Shown here in pieces: positions 50,407-59,069 of a stretch of 64,000 bases of DNA. The stretch lies in contig NZ_BBOJ01000022.1 in NCBI RefSeq assembly GCF_000974445.1, positions 124,001 to 188,000 of the forward strand, read 5' to 3'. The notes beneath the pieces are model-generated. The model made no database searches. It worked only from the letters and a program-made list of their open reading frames with translations, and was not told the DNA's origin. The stretch's first letter is position 1; each line of letters opens with the position of its first letter. This DNA is from Lentzea aerocolonigenes. GTDB taxonomy: Bacteria > Actinomycetota > Actinomycetes > Mycobacteriales > Pseudonocardiaceae. The position numbers were made by a program, and so were the translations under genes.

Positions 50407-50586
50407 CGGGGTGCGTCTGACCTGGGTACTCGCGCATCGGTCCGCCGCATGGGAAAATGACCGCCCCTGGAAGCGGCACCGCGAGGTTTCGAACCTGCTC
50501 CGTCCCGTGTAACCCCCTGGCCACTGGACGGACCTGCCGTGAGCTCGGTGCTCAGGCCCACGAGCCCCGCATGGAGGCATAACCGC

Positions 50587-50745
50587 ATGACGAAGACCGC
50601 GAAGAAGAAGAACGAAGTCGAGGTCCGCGAGCCTCGGCCCAAACCGCGCCGGGACGTCTCCCACGTGCCGTGGCGGGTCTGGGTGGTCGTGTGGAGCGCC
50701 ATCTCCGCGGTCACGAGCCTGGCGGGCCGGGGCAAGAAGCACTGA
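50587..50745 (+). CDS. Small basic protein with one hydrophobic helix
   Basis: 52 aa. A highly charged Lys/Glu/Arg N-terminus (KTAKKKNEVEVREPRPKPRR) leads into WRVWVVVWSAISAVTSLAG, one probable membrane helix, and a basic end. GGAGG lies nine bases before ATG 50587. No homology recognised. Real-gene evidence is the SD and the coherent composition. Confidence 0.55.
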   Translation: MTKTAKKKNEVEVREPRPKPRRDVSHVPWRVWVVVWSAISAVTSLAGRGKKH

Positions 50746-50751
50746 CGGCGG

Positions 50752-51285
50752 TCATTCAGCGGGCAGCGCCGCGGCCAGCCAGGCGACGGACGCGCCCGCG
50801 ACGACGTGGATCGCGCTGGTGAGCCAGGAGTCCGGCAACGGCGCCGCCAGCGCGAGCACGGGCAGTGCGACCGCGTACGCCACCGCGGGCACCACGGGAT
50901 GCGTGCGCGCCTTCACCATCGCGATCCCGAACAGCACCGCACCGACGGCGAACACCACCGCGCTGCCCAGCAACGCGAACCTCGTCGGCCCGGCGAGCAC
51001 CGGACCGTCGACGTAGAACAACGCCACGTTGAGCGTGAACGCGGCGCCGCCGAACAGGCCGAGCCCGATGACGTTCGTGGTGAAGGCCAGGGCCCCGAAC
51101 CCGCCACCACCCTGGCGCAGGTGCAACGCGGTGAGCAGCGGGAGCGCCAACGCGGGTGCGATGCCGAGCACGAAGCTCGTGGCCGCGATCTCGCCCGTGA
51201 CGACCTCGACCGCGGCGGGCAGGCTGATGCACAGCCCGGCGAGCACGCCGGTCCACCGCGCCAGAACATCCAGTGTCATGTGCAT
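50752..51285 (-). CDS. Five-helix membrane protein
   Basis: 177 aa with five hydrophobic stretches covering most of the chain (VLAGLCISLPAAVEVV; FVLGIAPALALPLLTALHL; NVIGLGLFGGAAFTLNVALF; LLGSAVVFAVGAVLFGIAMV; VAYAVALPVLALAAPL). No family recognised. GGAG upstream of the start. It lies opposite the two-component system and may be one of its targets. Confidence 0.75.
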   Translation of the reverse strand: MHMTLDVLARWTGVLAGLCISLPAAVEVVTGEIAATSFVLGIAPALALPLLTALHLRQGGGGFGALAFTTNVIGLGLFGGAAFTLNVALFYVDGPVLAGPTRFALLGSAVVFAVGAVLFGIAMVKARTHPVVPAVAYAVALPVLALAAPLPDSWLTSAIHVVAGASVAWLAAALPAE

Positions 51286-51432
51286 TCTCCTTGTGCGACA
51301 ACGGGTTCGCGACGGACGCTACGAGCGCGGGTGATCACGCCGGAAGTGCCGCGCGGCCAGGACCGGGCAGCCGGAGGTCATGTGCCTTCCGGCTCATGAC
51401 ACGGACGCCGCACGCGCCGTAGCCTCGGCGGT

Positions 51433-52512
51433 GTGACGAGCGTCAGGCCCGTCGTGCCGTGGGTTTCCGGTGCGGTCTACGGGATCGTGTTGCTGGCCGG
51501 GCTGTACTACGCGCTCGCCGGACTGGGCGACGGTGACGGGGCGAGACTCGCCGGCTTCGTCGCCGGGCTCGCTGCGGTCGCGGCGCTGGACGAGGTGGAG
51601 CGGCGGCTCGGCCGTGCGCCGGTGGCGTTCCTCGTGGCACGGCTGGCGTTGTTCTTCGCGGTGGCGGCGCTGGACGAATCCGGGTTGTCGCGGGTGCTGT
51701 TCGTGCTGGTGCCGTTCACGGCGTACCTCACGTTCGGCAGGAAGGCGGGCCTGGTCCTCGGCGGGCTGTGCCTGGCGCTGCTCGTCGCGGGCTTCGCCGT
51801 GCGGGTGCCGGACTGGTACCGGGACGCGGAGTACCTGTCGGACCTGCTGATGTTCGGCACGGGACTCGTGCTGGCGATCGCGATGGCGGAGGTCGCGACG
51901 AGGGAACGCCGTGCGTCGACCAAGGTCGCGGAGCTGTCGGCGGCGACCGAGCGCAACCGGCTGGCGCGCGACATCCACGACGGCCTCGGCCACCACCTGA
52001 CGGCGATCGCGATCCAGCTGGAGAAGGCCACCGCGTTCCGCGACCGCGACCCGCGGGCCGCCGAGCAGGCGCTGACCGACGCCCGCGAGTCGGCCGCCCG
52101 CGCGCTGCGGGACGTCCGCACGTCGGTCGGAACCCTGCGCGCGGCACCGGTCTCGCTGCGGGCCGCGCTCACCGAACTGGCAGAACGGGACGACGTGGTC
52201 ACGGTCCGGATCGACGGCGACGAACCCGACCTCGACCAGGCCGCGGTCACCACGTTGCACCGCGCCGCGCAGGAGGCGGTCACGAACGCCCGCAGGCACG
52301 GCCACGCCACGGCGGTGCGGGTCGCAGTGACGTTCGGCGCGGCCGGCACCCGCCTGGTCGTGACCGACGACGGCCGGGGCTTCGACCTCACGGCCTGCCG
52401 CACCGGCTACGGCCTGCTGGGCCTGCGCGAACGAGCCGCGCTGGTCGGCGGCGAGTTCACTGTGGACAGTCGGCCGGGCGCGGGCACGTCGGTGACGGTG
52501 ACGGTCCCGTGA
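51433..52512 (+). CDS. Sensor histidine kinase (HisKA_3, NarL-type)
   Basis: 359 aa. About five to six membrane helices in residues 1-150, a short linker, the HisKA_3 dimerisation box ERNRLARDIHDGLGHHLTAIAIQLEKA (phosphorylated His), then an HATPase domain with RAAQEAVTNARRHG (N box), VTDDGRGFD and TGYGLLGLRERAALVGG. Membrane sensor without a large external domain. GTG start. Its stop overlaps the response-regulator start (GTGA), so the two are co-translated. Confidence 0.92.
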   Translation: MTSVRPVVPWVSGAVYGIVLLAGLYYALAGLGDGDGARLAGFVAGLAAVAALDEVERRLGRAPVAFLVARLALFFAVAALDESGLSRVLFVLVPFTAYLTFGRKAGLVLGGLCLALLVAGFAVRVPDWYRDAEYLSDLLMFGTGLVLAIAMAEVATRERRASTKVAELSAATERNRLARDIHDGLGHHLTAIAIQLEKATAFRDRDPRAAEQALTDARESAARALRDVRTSVGTLRAAPVSLRAALTELAERDDVVTVRIDGDEPDLDQAAVTTLHRAAQEAVTNARRHGHATAVRVAVTFGAAGTRLVVTDDGRGFDLTACRTGYGLLGLRERAALVGGEFTVDSRPGAGTSVTVTVP

Positions 52513-53132
52513 CGGCGGTGCGCGTGCTGGTGGTCGACGACCAGCGGCTGGTGAGGGAAGGAATCGCGTCCCTGCTGGACATCCAGCCGGGCGTCGAGGT
52601 GATCGGAACCGCGGCGGACGGCCGGGAGGCGGTCGAGCAGACGCTCGCGCTGTCCCCGGACGTGGTGCTGATGGACGTGCGCATGCCGGGAATGGACGGC
52701 GTGGACGCGATGGCGGTGCTCGCGAAACGCGCCCCCGGCTGCCGGGTGGTCATGCTGACCACGTTCGACGACGAGGAGTACGTGGTGCAGGCGTTGCGCG
52801 CGGGCGCGGCGGGCTACCTGCTCAAGGACCTGCCCGCGGCCGAGCTGGCGGAGGCGGTCCGCCTGGCGCACGCGGGCGTGACCCAGCTCGACGACGCGGC
52901 GGCCAGACACGTGGCGGCGGCGCTGAAGCCGCGGTCCACCGGCGTGCTCACCGACCGCGAGACCGAGGTGCTGCGCCTGATCGCGGCGGGCGCGACGAAC
53001 CGGGAGATCGCCGGCCGGCTGTTCCTGAGCGAGGGCACGGTGAAGAACCACATCTCCCGCATCCTGAGCCGCCTGGGCCTGCGCGACCGCACCCAGGCCG
53101 CGTTGTACGCGCGGGACCACGGCGTGCTGTGA
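52509..53132 (+). CDS. NarL/LuxR-type response regulator
   Basis: 207 aa. Receiver domain: RVLVVDDQRLVREGIASLL (acidic pair), VVLMDVRMPGMDG (phosphorylated Asp), VVMLTTFDDEEYV (Thr) and YLLKDLPA (Lys). LuxR helix-turn-helix: LTDRETEVLRLIAAGATNREIAGRLFLSEGTVKNHISRILSRLGLRDRTQAA. Partner of the kinase encoded just upstream. Targets unknown; the divergent five-helix membrane protein is a candidate. Confidence 0.93.
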   Translation: MTAVRVLVVDDQRLVREGIASLLDIQPGVEVIGTAADGREAVEQTLALSPDVVLMDVRMPGMDGVDAMAVLAKRAPGCRVVMLTTFDDEEYVVQALRAGAAGYLLKDLPAAELAEAVRLAHAGVTQLDDAAARHVAAALKPRSTGVLTDRETEVLRLIAAGATNREIAGRLFLSEGTVKNHISRILSRLGLRDRTQAALYARDHGVL

Positions 53133-53189
53133 AGGTCCACCCCGGCAGGGCGCTGGACTCGTGGACTCCCACTCCAGGCCCGACTTGAT

Positions 53190-53348
53190 CAGGGCGGCGA
53201 CAACGTTGCCGGGGGGAATTCGTGGTCGGACAGGCACATCGCGGTGCCGCCCCCACTTCCCCGCCTGGTCGGCGGTGGGAGTGGGGGCGGTGCCGCGAGG
53301 CGTCCTGCTGAGCGCGAGTCACCTCGCGAACGTCGCGTGACACGCCAC
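53190..53348. repeat. MITE-like palindromic element, copy B
   Basis: About 160 bp closely similar to copy A at 24871-25031 (shared GTTGCCGGGG, GGTGCCGCCCCCAC, GTGGGGGCGGTGCCGCGAGG and CTGCTGAGCG blocks in the same order), but with a degenerate left end. The right end GCCAC-TA matches the TA-flanked end of copy A. Its last base plus TA forms the TAG stop of the GH62 gene, so the element sits exactly at that gene's 3' end. Non-coding. Confidence 0.75.
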
Positions 53349-54829
53349 TAGCGTTGCAGCGTCAGCACTCCCGGCTTGTAGGGCAGGAGGCCGTAGTCGA
53401 TGCCGTCGGAGCTGGGGTCGCGTCCCTGGTAGAGGAACTGGAGGTTGCAGGGGTCGATGGTCTTGGTCTGGTCGGGGTTGGTGCGGACCAGGTCGCCGTG
53501 GCTGATGTCGTTGGTCCACGTGGCACCACTGTTCGCCTTGCCCGCGAACGGGTTGCTCTCGGTGGCGGCCTGCGGGGTCCACGTGCCGTTGAGGCTCGTA
53601 GCGGTGAACGAGCGGAAGTAGCGTCCGCGGGAGCCCATCGCCTCGACGATCATCAGGTACTGGTTCTGGTCCTTGACCTTGTAGACCTCGACCGCTTCGA
53701 AGAGGTTGGCCTTGGTGTCGGTCATGATCTTCGTGTAGCTCGACCCGAAGCTGCCGGGGAAGTTCCCGATGGGCATGCTGGCGCGGTAGATGTTGCCTTC
53801 GTCGTCGGCGAAGAACAGGTACACGTTCGAGCCGTCGGCGATGATCGTCTGGTCGATCGGGGCTCCGACGGGCAGCGTGCCCGTGAACAACGTCTGCTGC
53901 GCGGACCAGCCGTTGGGGTTGGTGGGGTCGCTCGAGGTGCGGTAGGAGAAGCTGTCCGGCCAGCCCCACTGGTAGGCCATCACCCAGATGTTCTTGGGAG
54001 CGAAGTAGAACAGCGTCGGCGCGACGGCGTTGAAGGGCATCGAGCTCTGGGTGGCGCCGGCCATGTCGGACCAGTTCGTGAACGGACTGAAGACCGTCGA
54101 CTGCCAGGCGTCCTTGGTGTCGTGCGTCGTGGCGTAGACGAGGTTCTTGCCGTTGTGGACGACGGAGGTGAAGTCCTTGAGCGACACCCAGCCCGCCTTC
54201 GGGTTCGCCAGCGCGCCCGTCGAACTCCAGCGGTACGTCGACGGCAGCGAGCACGAGCTGCTGACACCATCGACCCGGACGAGCTGCCACTGCTGGTTGT
54301 TGCCGTTCCAGTCGCTCCACTGCACCACGGCGGCACCGTCGGCGGCCGAGGCGCCCTGCACCTCGACGGCCTTGCCGCTGTTGCGGTTGAGCAGCCGGAC
54401 GTACCCGTCACTGGAGTCGGCGAGGCGGAACTGCTGGTTGGCGCCGCCGTTGTCGCTCCACTGCACCACGGAGGCACCGTCGGCGGTCGAAGCCCCCAGC
54501 ACGTCCACGACCTTGCCGGAGTGCCGCACCCGCAGCTTGTAGTAGCCGCTGCCCGCGTCCACGAACTGGAACTGCTGGTTGTTGGCGTTGGATCGCGTCC
54601 ACTGGATGAGGCCGGCGCCGTCCGCGGTGGACGCACCGTTGACGTCGAGAGCCTTGCCACTGCTGCGGTTCACCAGCACGTACCAGGCGGCTGTGTCCAC
54701 AGTGGCGGCCGATGCCGACGTGGAGACCGCGGTGAGCATCCCGCCCACGAACGCGACAGCCGCCGCGACGGCCATCCCCTGCCGCCATCGACGACGCCAC
54801 CTCGCGGTGCTCGCAAACCCGACCGACAT
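53348..54829 (-). CDS. GH62 alpha-L-arabinofuranosidase with ricin-type lectin domain
   Basis: 493 aa. Long signal peptide (to about residue 41, ending TSASA); residues 46-175 are a ricin/CBM13 lectin domain with three QxF/W repeats (NNQQFQF, NQQFRL, NNQQWQL). Residues 185-493 are a GH62 catalytic domain, beginning CSLPSTYRWSSTGALANPK and containing PIDQTIIADGSNVYLFFADDEG and ISHGDLVRTNPDQT. GH62 enzymes release arabinose from arabinoxylan. Secreted. A 14-bp LacI-type palindrome lies about 93 bp upstream, indicating sugar-controlled expression. The stop codon is formed at the MITE border. Confidence 0.93.
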   Translation of the reverse strand: MSVGFASTARWRRRWRQGMAVAAAVAFVGGMLTAVSTSASAATVDTAAWYVLVNRSSGKALDVNGASTADGAGLIQWTRSNANNQQFQFVDAGSGYYKLRVRHSGKVVDVLGASTADGASVVQWSDNGGANQQFRLADSSDGYVRLLNRNSGKAVEVQGASAADGAAVVQWSDWNGNNQQWQLVRVDGVSSSCSLPSTYRWSSTGALANPKAGWVSLKDFTSVVHNGKNLVYATTHDTKDAWQSTVFSPFTNWSDMAGATQSSMPFNAVAPTLFYFAPKNIWVMAYQWGWPDSFSYRTSSDPTNPNGWSAQQTLFTGTLPVGAPIDQTIIADGSNVYLFFADDEGNIYRASMPIGNFPGSFGSSYTKIMTDTKANLFEAVEVYKVKDQNQYLMIVEAMGSRGRYFRSFTATSLNGTWTPQAATESNPFAGKANSGATWTNDISHGDLVRTNPDQTKTIDPCNLQFLYQGRDPSSDGIDYGLLPYKPGVLTLQR

Positions 54830-54921
54830 AGCGCTTTTCCTTTCGTCATGTGGGAACCGCCGAAACCAGACGGCGCGCGGATGCGGGCGACCCGCCCGTG
54901 CACGGGCAGCCACCAGAATGG

Positions 54922-54935
54922 TGTTAGCGCTAACA
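54922..54935. promoter_or_regulatory. LacI-type operator
   Basis: TGTTAGCGCTAACA, a perfect 14-bp palindrome with the CG-centred core typical of LacI-family repressors of polysaccharide-degradation genes. It lies upstream of the GH62 gene. The rest of the 358 bp between GH62 and the glycosyltransferase (54830-55187) shows no gene. Confidence 0.7.
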
Positions 54936-55187
54936 ATTTGCGGATACGTTCAGGGCAGCAATATGTAGGGACCGGGGCCGCAGTGGCCAATTGACCGTTC
55001 AACTAAGCGCGCCACTGGACTGTGAGCGATAACATCAATCGAGTCAAGATGTAACGGGGATGTTTTCGCCGGAAGTCCCACATGAGACGGCGAGCTGCTT
55101 CGCGGCTCGGCGGCCGTCGCCGCGGATCTCGTCCGCCATCGACCAGGGTTGTGCCAGTATTCGCTCGAGCGAGTCCGGGGGGATTTC

Positions 55188-56351
55188 ATGCGCGTACTGC
55201 TGGCGACGACTGCCAACAACGGTCATTTCGGTCCGATGGTTCCATTCGCGGACGCCTGTCTGCAGGCCGGCCACGACGTGCTGGTCGCGGCGCCAGAGTC
55301 GTTCGCCGGGGTGGTCGAGCGTGCCGGGCACCGGCACTGGCCGTGCCCCGACGTCGATCCGGGCGAACGGGCCTCGCTCCACGCGAAGTTCCTGGCGGCA
55401 GAACCGGAGAAGCGCAACGAGACCATGGTGACGCTGGGCGCGGAGCTCGCCGCCCGGTCGATCATGCCGGGCGTGCTGGCCGCGCTGGACGAGTGGCGGC
55501 CGGACGTCGTCCTGAGGGAGATCGGTGAGCTGGGCTCGGCCATCGCCGCCGAGCTGCGCGGGGTGCCGCAGGTGCAGATGCTGATCGGGCTCGACAAGTT
55601 CGTCGACTTCACCCTCCCGCTGGCCGCGCGGGCGCTCGTGACGTACCGCGAGTCGCTGGGTCTCCCCGGCGATCCGGAGGGCGAGAACCTCCACCGCGCG
55701 CCGTCGTTCAGCCTGTTGCCGCCGTCGCTCGAGGTGCCGCGCACGCAGGCAGGCCCGGAGGTGCACCGCTTCCGCGTGCCCGCCGCCGCCGGCACGCCGC
55801 TGCCCGGCTGGTGGGCGAACGACGACGCACCGCTCGTCTACGCCACGTTCGGCACGGTGGCCGCGGGCGTGCCCTTCGCAGCGGCCGCGTTCCGCACGGT
55901 CGTCGAGGCGCTCGCCGACCTGCCGGTGCGGGTGCTGGCCACGGTCGGCGACAGCGGCGACCCGTCAGCCTGGCCCGCGCTCCCGCCGAACGTGCACGTC
56001 GAGCAATGGGTGCCGCAGCAGGACGTCCTCGCCCACGCGGCGGCGATGGTGTGCCACGGCGGCACCGGAACCGTGCTCGGCGGCCTCGCGGCCGGGGTGC
56101 CGATGGTGGTGGTGCCGCAGTTCGCGGACCAGCCGGACAACGCCGAGCGGGTGGCGGCCGTCGGCGCGGGGATCGGTGTCGGCGGCGGAGAGACGGCGCC
56201 TGCCACGGCGGAGGAGGTGCGGGCCGCCGTGACCGACGTGCTCACCGAGCCGTCCTACCGGAAGGCTGCGCGTGCGATGGCCGACGAGATCTCTGCTCTG
56301 CCTCCGGTCGACGACGCGATCGGCTTTCTGGCGAAGCTGGCTCTGGAGTGA
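55188..56351 (+). CDS. GT1 (UDP-glycosyltransferase-like) enzyme
   Basis: 387 aa. N-terminal MRVLLATTANNGHFGPMVPFADACLQAGHDV is the macrolide-glycosyltransferase-type start with the catalytic His. The C-terminal sugar-nucleotide site is VEQWVPQQDVLAHAAAMVCHGGTGTVLGGLAAGVPMVVVPQFADQPDNAERV, the GT1 signature with HGGTGT and the Asp-Gln/Asn pair. Soluble enzymes of this kind glycosylate natural products or drugs. GGGGGGA lies before ATG 55188. No biosynthetic genes adjoin, so detoxification by glycosylation is as likely as biosynthesis. Confidence 0.9.
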   Translation: MRVLLATTANNGHFGPMVPFADACLQAGHDVLVAAPESFAGVVERAGHRHWPCPDVDPGERASLHAKFLAAEPEKRNETMVTLGAELAARSIMPGVLAALDEWRPDVVLREIGELGSAIAAELRGVPQVQMLIGLDKFVDFTLPLAARALVTYRESLGLPGDPEGENLHRAPSFSLLPPSLEVPRTQAGPEVHRFRVPAAAGTPLPGWWANDDAPLVYATFGTVAAGVPFAAAAFRTVVEALADLPVRVLATVGDSGDPSAWPALPPNVHVEQWVPQQDVLAHAAAMVCHGGTGTVLGGLAAGVPMVVVPQFADQPDNAERVAAVGAGIGVGGGETAPATAEEVRAAVTDVLTEPSYRKAARAMADEISALPPVDDAIGFLAKLALE

Positions 56352-56354
56352 CGG

Positions 56355-56927
56355 TCAGGGTGCATGGTGGTCGAGGATCGCTGTCACCAGGGCACGTGTG
56401 CTGGCCGGCGGTCCGTCCGCACCCATCGCCTGCGCGGTGCTGTTCGTGCCCTCCCAGATGATCGACAACTGGTCGGCGAGCACCTCGGGCTCCGCCACGC
56501 CCAGCTGCTCCGCGAGCACGCCGAACCGTTCCCGCACCCACTTCTTCGCGCCGACCGCGCTCCGGTGGGCGGGTAGTGCGTCGTCGGGGAACTCCGCGAG
56601 CGTCATCATGCAGACGCACCCCCGGAACACCTCGGGACGGATGTCCTCGGCGAGCGCGTCGAACACGGCGAGAACGCCCGCGCGCGGATCGGGACCGGCT
56701 GCGGCGACGGCCGCGTCGAAGCGGGCCTCCGCCTGTTCCCTCGACCTCTCGACGTAAGCGGCGACCAGGTCGTCCTTCGTCGCGAACGCGCGGTAGAGCA
56801 CGTTGGGCGAGACCCCGGCTTCCGCCGCGATCTTGTCCACGCCCGTCGCCCGGATGCCGTGCCAGTAGAAGAGGCGGCTGGCGACGTCGAGAACGAGGTC
56901 CCTGGTCTCGGCCGCCGTCCGGCGCAT
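56355..56927 (-). CDS. TetR-family regulator
   Basis: 190 aa. Helix-turn-helix ATGVDKIAAEAGVSPNVLYRAFATKDDLVAAYVE, then an all-helical ligand domain with GCVCMMTLAEFPD near residue 105 of the TetR C-terminal 16-like type. GGGAGA upstream of the ATG. Divergent from the SDR gene across a perfect 20-bp palindrome. Probably represses itself and the SDR gene. Its 3' end lies 3 bp from the GT1 stop (convergent). Confidence 0.9.
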   Translation of the reverse strand: MRRTAAETRDLVLDVASRLFYWHGIRATGVDKIAAEAGVSPNVLYRAFATKDDLVAAYVERSREQAEARFDAAVAAAGPDPRAGVLAVFDALAEDIRPEVFRGCVCMMTLAEFPDDALPAHRSAVGAKKWVRERFGVLAEQLGVAEPEVLADQLSIIWEGTNSTAQAMGADGPPASTRALVTAILDHHAP

Positions 56928-56980
56928 CGCTGTTCTCCCTCTTGCTCGGTGCTCCAGCCGCACGCTAGCGTACCCTCGTT

Positions 56981-57000
56981 GTAAGGGAACGTTCCCTTAC
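56981..57000. promoter_or_regulatory. TetR operator: perfect 20-bp palindrome
   Basis: GTAAGGGAACGTTCCCTTAC, fully symmetric, between the TetR and SDR starts and 21 bp before the SDR ATG, where it would block transcription of the SDR gene. Confidence 0.8.
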
Positions 57001-57021
57001 GAGGTGGACCGAGGGGACGAG

Positions 57022-57777
57022 ATGAACAAGACAGCACTGGTGACCGGTGCCTCCCGCGGCATCGGCCGCGCCATCGCCGAACGCCTCGCCGCGGACGGAG
57101 CACTCGTGGCCGTGCACTACGGCACCAACAAGGCCGCCGCACTGGAGACGGTCGCCGCCATCGAGGCGGCCGGCGGCAACGCCTTCCTGGTCGAGGCCGA
57201 TCTGGCGCGACCCGACGGCGTCGGCCTGCTGATCGACGGACTGGTGGAAGGCCTCGCCGGCCGGCCGCTGGACGTGCTCGTGAACAACGCCGCGGTGTTC
57301 GGCCCCGGCATCGACGCGACGGAGGACGAGTTCGACCGGGTGTTCCGGGTGAACGTGCGCGCGCCGTTCTTCCTCATCCAGAAAGCGTTGCCACTGCTGG
57401 GTGATGGCGGCCGGATCATCAACATCTCGTCGGGGGTCACCTGGTTCGCGATCCCCGAGGCGGTCTACGCCATGACCAAGGGCGCGCTGAACGCGCTGGG
57501 CCGATCGCTGGCGAACACCCTGGGAGACAGGGGAATCACCGTGAACACCGTCTCCCCCGGCATCACCCGCAGCGACATGAACACCTGGCTCGACGACGTG
57601 CCCGGCGCGACCGAGGGCGTCACCCGGATCGTCGCTCTGGGCAGGGTCGGCGAAGCGGCCGACATCGCCGACGCGGTCGCCTTCTTCACCACGCCCGACA
57701 GCAGGTGGGTCACTGGCCAGGTCCTCGACGTCACCGGCGGCCTCTACCTCGGTCCGCGGGCCCCGTTGCACCACTGA
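57022..57777 (+). CDS. SDR-family oxidoreductase
   Basis: 251 aa, classical SDR. TGASRGIGRAIAERL (cofactor loop), VNNAAVFG, INISSGVTWFA (Ser) and VYAMTKGALNAL (Tyr-x3-Lys) are all intact; DVTGGLYLGP closes the fold. NAD(P)-dependent alcohol/ketone oxidoreductase, close in pattern to FabG-like or glucose-dehydrogenase-like enzymes. GGGGACG before ATG 57022. Under the TetR palindrome. Confidence 0.92.
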   Translation: MNKTALVTGASRGIGRAIAERLAADGALVAVHYGTNKAAALETVAAIEAAGGNAFLVEADLARPDGVGLLIDGLVEGLAGRPLDVLVNNAAVFGPGIDATEDEFDRVFRVNVRAPFFLIQKALPLLGDGGRIINISSGVTWFAIPEAVYAMTKGALNALGRSLANTLGDRGITVNTVSPGITRSDMNTWLDDVPGATEGVTRIVALGRVGEAADIADAVAFFTTPDSRWVTGQVLDVTGGLYLGPRAPLHH

Positions 57778-57791
57778 CGGGGCACACGGGG

Positions 57792-59069
57792 TCAGCCCGT
57801 CAGGGCGACGGCCGGGTCGGACGTGGCGAAGAGGCCGTCGAACACCCGGACACGGTCGAAGGACAGGGCGTGCTCGCGTGCTCGGTCCGCCATGTGTTGA
57901 CGTTCCTCGGCTGACATGTCGAAGACCACCCGGTCGATCGCGGCGGCGATGTGGTGGGCGTTGCCGGCCTCGACGAGGATGGCCGTCCCGCCCACCGCTT
58001 CGCCGACGCCTCCGGTGGTGGTCGTGATCACCGGCCCGCCACCCGCGAGCATCTTCTCGGTCAGCGCGATGCCGAAGGTCTCGACGAACTCCGGTTCGGG
58101 CTTGGTGGGCAGCGCGTACACGGCGCAGCCGTTCATCAGCAGGGGCTTTTCCTCGTCCTCGACGTCGGTGAGGAAGACGATCCGGTCGTTGTGCCGGGTG
58201 ATCGCCTGGAGGTGCTCCAGTTCGGGGCCGTTGCCGGCGATCACGAGCTTCAGCCGTGACTGCGCCTGGCAGCGGGCGAACGCGTCCACCAGGTCGTAGA
58301 TGCCTTTGGCCCGGGTCACCCTGGACAGGAACAACACGTACCCGTCGCGTTCCAGGCCGCGTCGCTTCAGGGCGACGTCGACGAGCGCCGGATCGAGGTC
58401 GAGGTAGGCCGACGTGTCGATCGGCGGGTAGCTGACCGAGATCCGGCGCACGCACTGGCGGGCGAAGCGGGTGCCGCAGTGCTCGTCGACGGCCTCGGCG
58501 CAGGCGATGATCTCCTGCCTGGTGTACTCCGACACGGCGATCACCTGGTCGTTGGCGAGGAACCGGGTGAACAGGACCACGGCTGCCCCGAACCGGCCCT
58601 CGCGCAGGCACGAGCGAATCACGTTGGTGACGTCCGAGCCGACCGCCTTCGCGATGGTGTGGACGTCAGGTGCGTAGCCGACGGCCCGTGCCGCGTCGAC
58701 GGCGTCGCGCACCACGGCGTCGTGGGGAGCGAGGTACATCGACACGCAAGTGGTCGGCACCGGCTCGGCCAGCAGTTCGACCAGGCGGCCCGTCAGCCCG
58801 GCCAGGTGCCGGCCGTCGGGCACCCGGTAGTCGCCGACGGGCTCGGGCCGCTCCACGGTGATGCCCTCGCTGTAGGGCATGATCCGGTCCAGCGGCTTGA
58901 GCGGCAGTCCTGCCGCCTGCAGCAGGGGTATCGGCCACGTCAGCAGCCGGACGTCGTCGAAGCCGCGGGTGAGCGCGACCTCGGCCAGGTTGCGGGCTTC
59001 TCCGGAGTGACCGCAGATGACCGGGTCGGCCCGGACCACGATGACGAGACGGCGGCTTGGCCTGCTCAT
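57792..59069 (-). CDS. GT4-type glycosyltransferase
   Basis: 425 aa. The GT-B fold is visible: LVIVVRADPVICGHSGEARNLAEVAL at the start, a middle VLFLSRVTRAKGIYDLVDAF, IAGNGPELEHLQAI, and the EX7E region PEPEFVETFGIALTEKMLAGGGPVI. Retaining glycosyltransferase, likely sucrose-synthase/sucrose-phosphate-synthase-like in layout. ATG 59069 overlaps the GH92 stop (ATGA). Last gene of the KPR-like/GH92/GT4 operon. Confidence 0.85.
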   Translation of the reverse strand: MSRPSRRLVIVVRADPVICGHSGEARNLAEVALTRGFDDVRLLTWPIPLLQAAGLPLKPLDRIMPYSEGITVERPEPVGDYRVPDGRHLAGLTGRLVELLAEPVPTTCVSMYLAPHDAVVRDAVDAARAVGYAPDVHTIAKAVGSDVTNVIRSCLREGRFGAAVVLFTRFLANDQVIAVSEYTRQEIIACAEAVDEHCGTRFARQCVRRISVSYPPIDTSAYLDLDPALVDVALKRRGLERDGYVLFLSRVTRAKGIYDLVDAFARCQAQSRLKLVIAGNGPELEHLQAITRHNDRIVFLTDVEDEEKPLLMNGCAVYALPTKPEPEFVETFGIALTEKMLAGGGPVITTTTGGVGEAVGGTAILVEAGNAHHIAAAIDRVVFDMSAEERQHMADRAREHALSFDRVRVFDGLFATSDPAVALTG

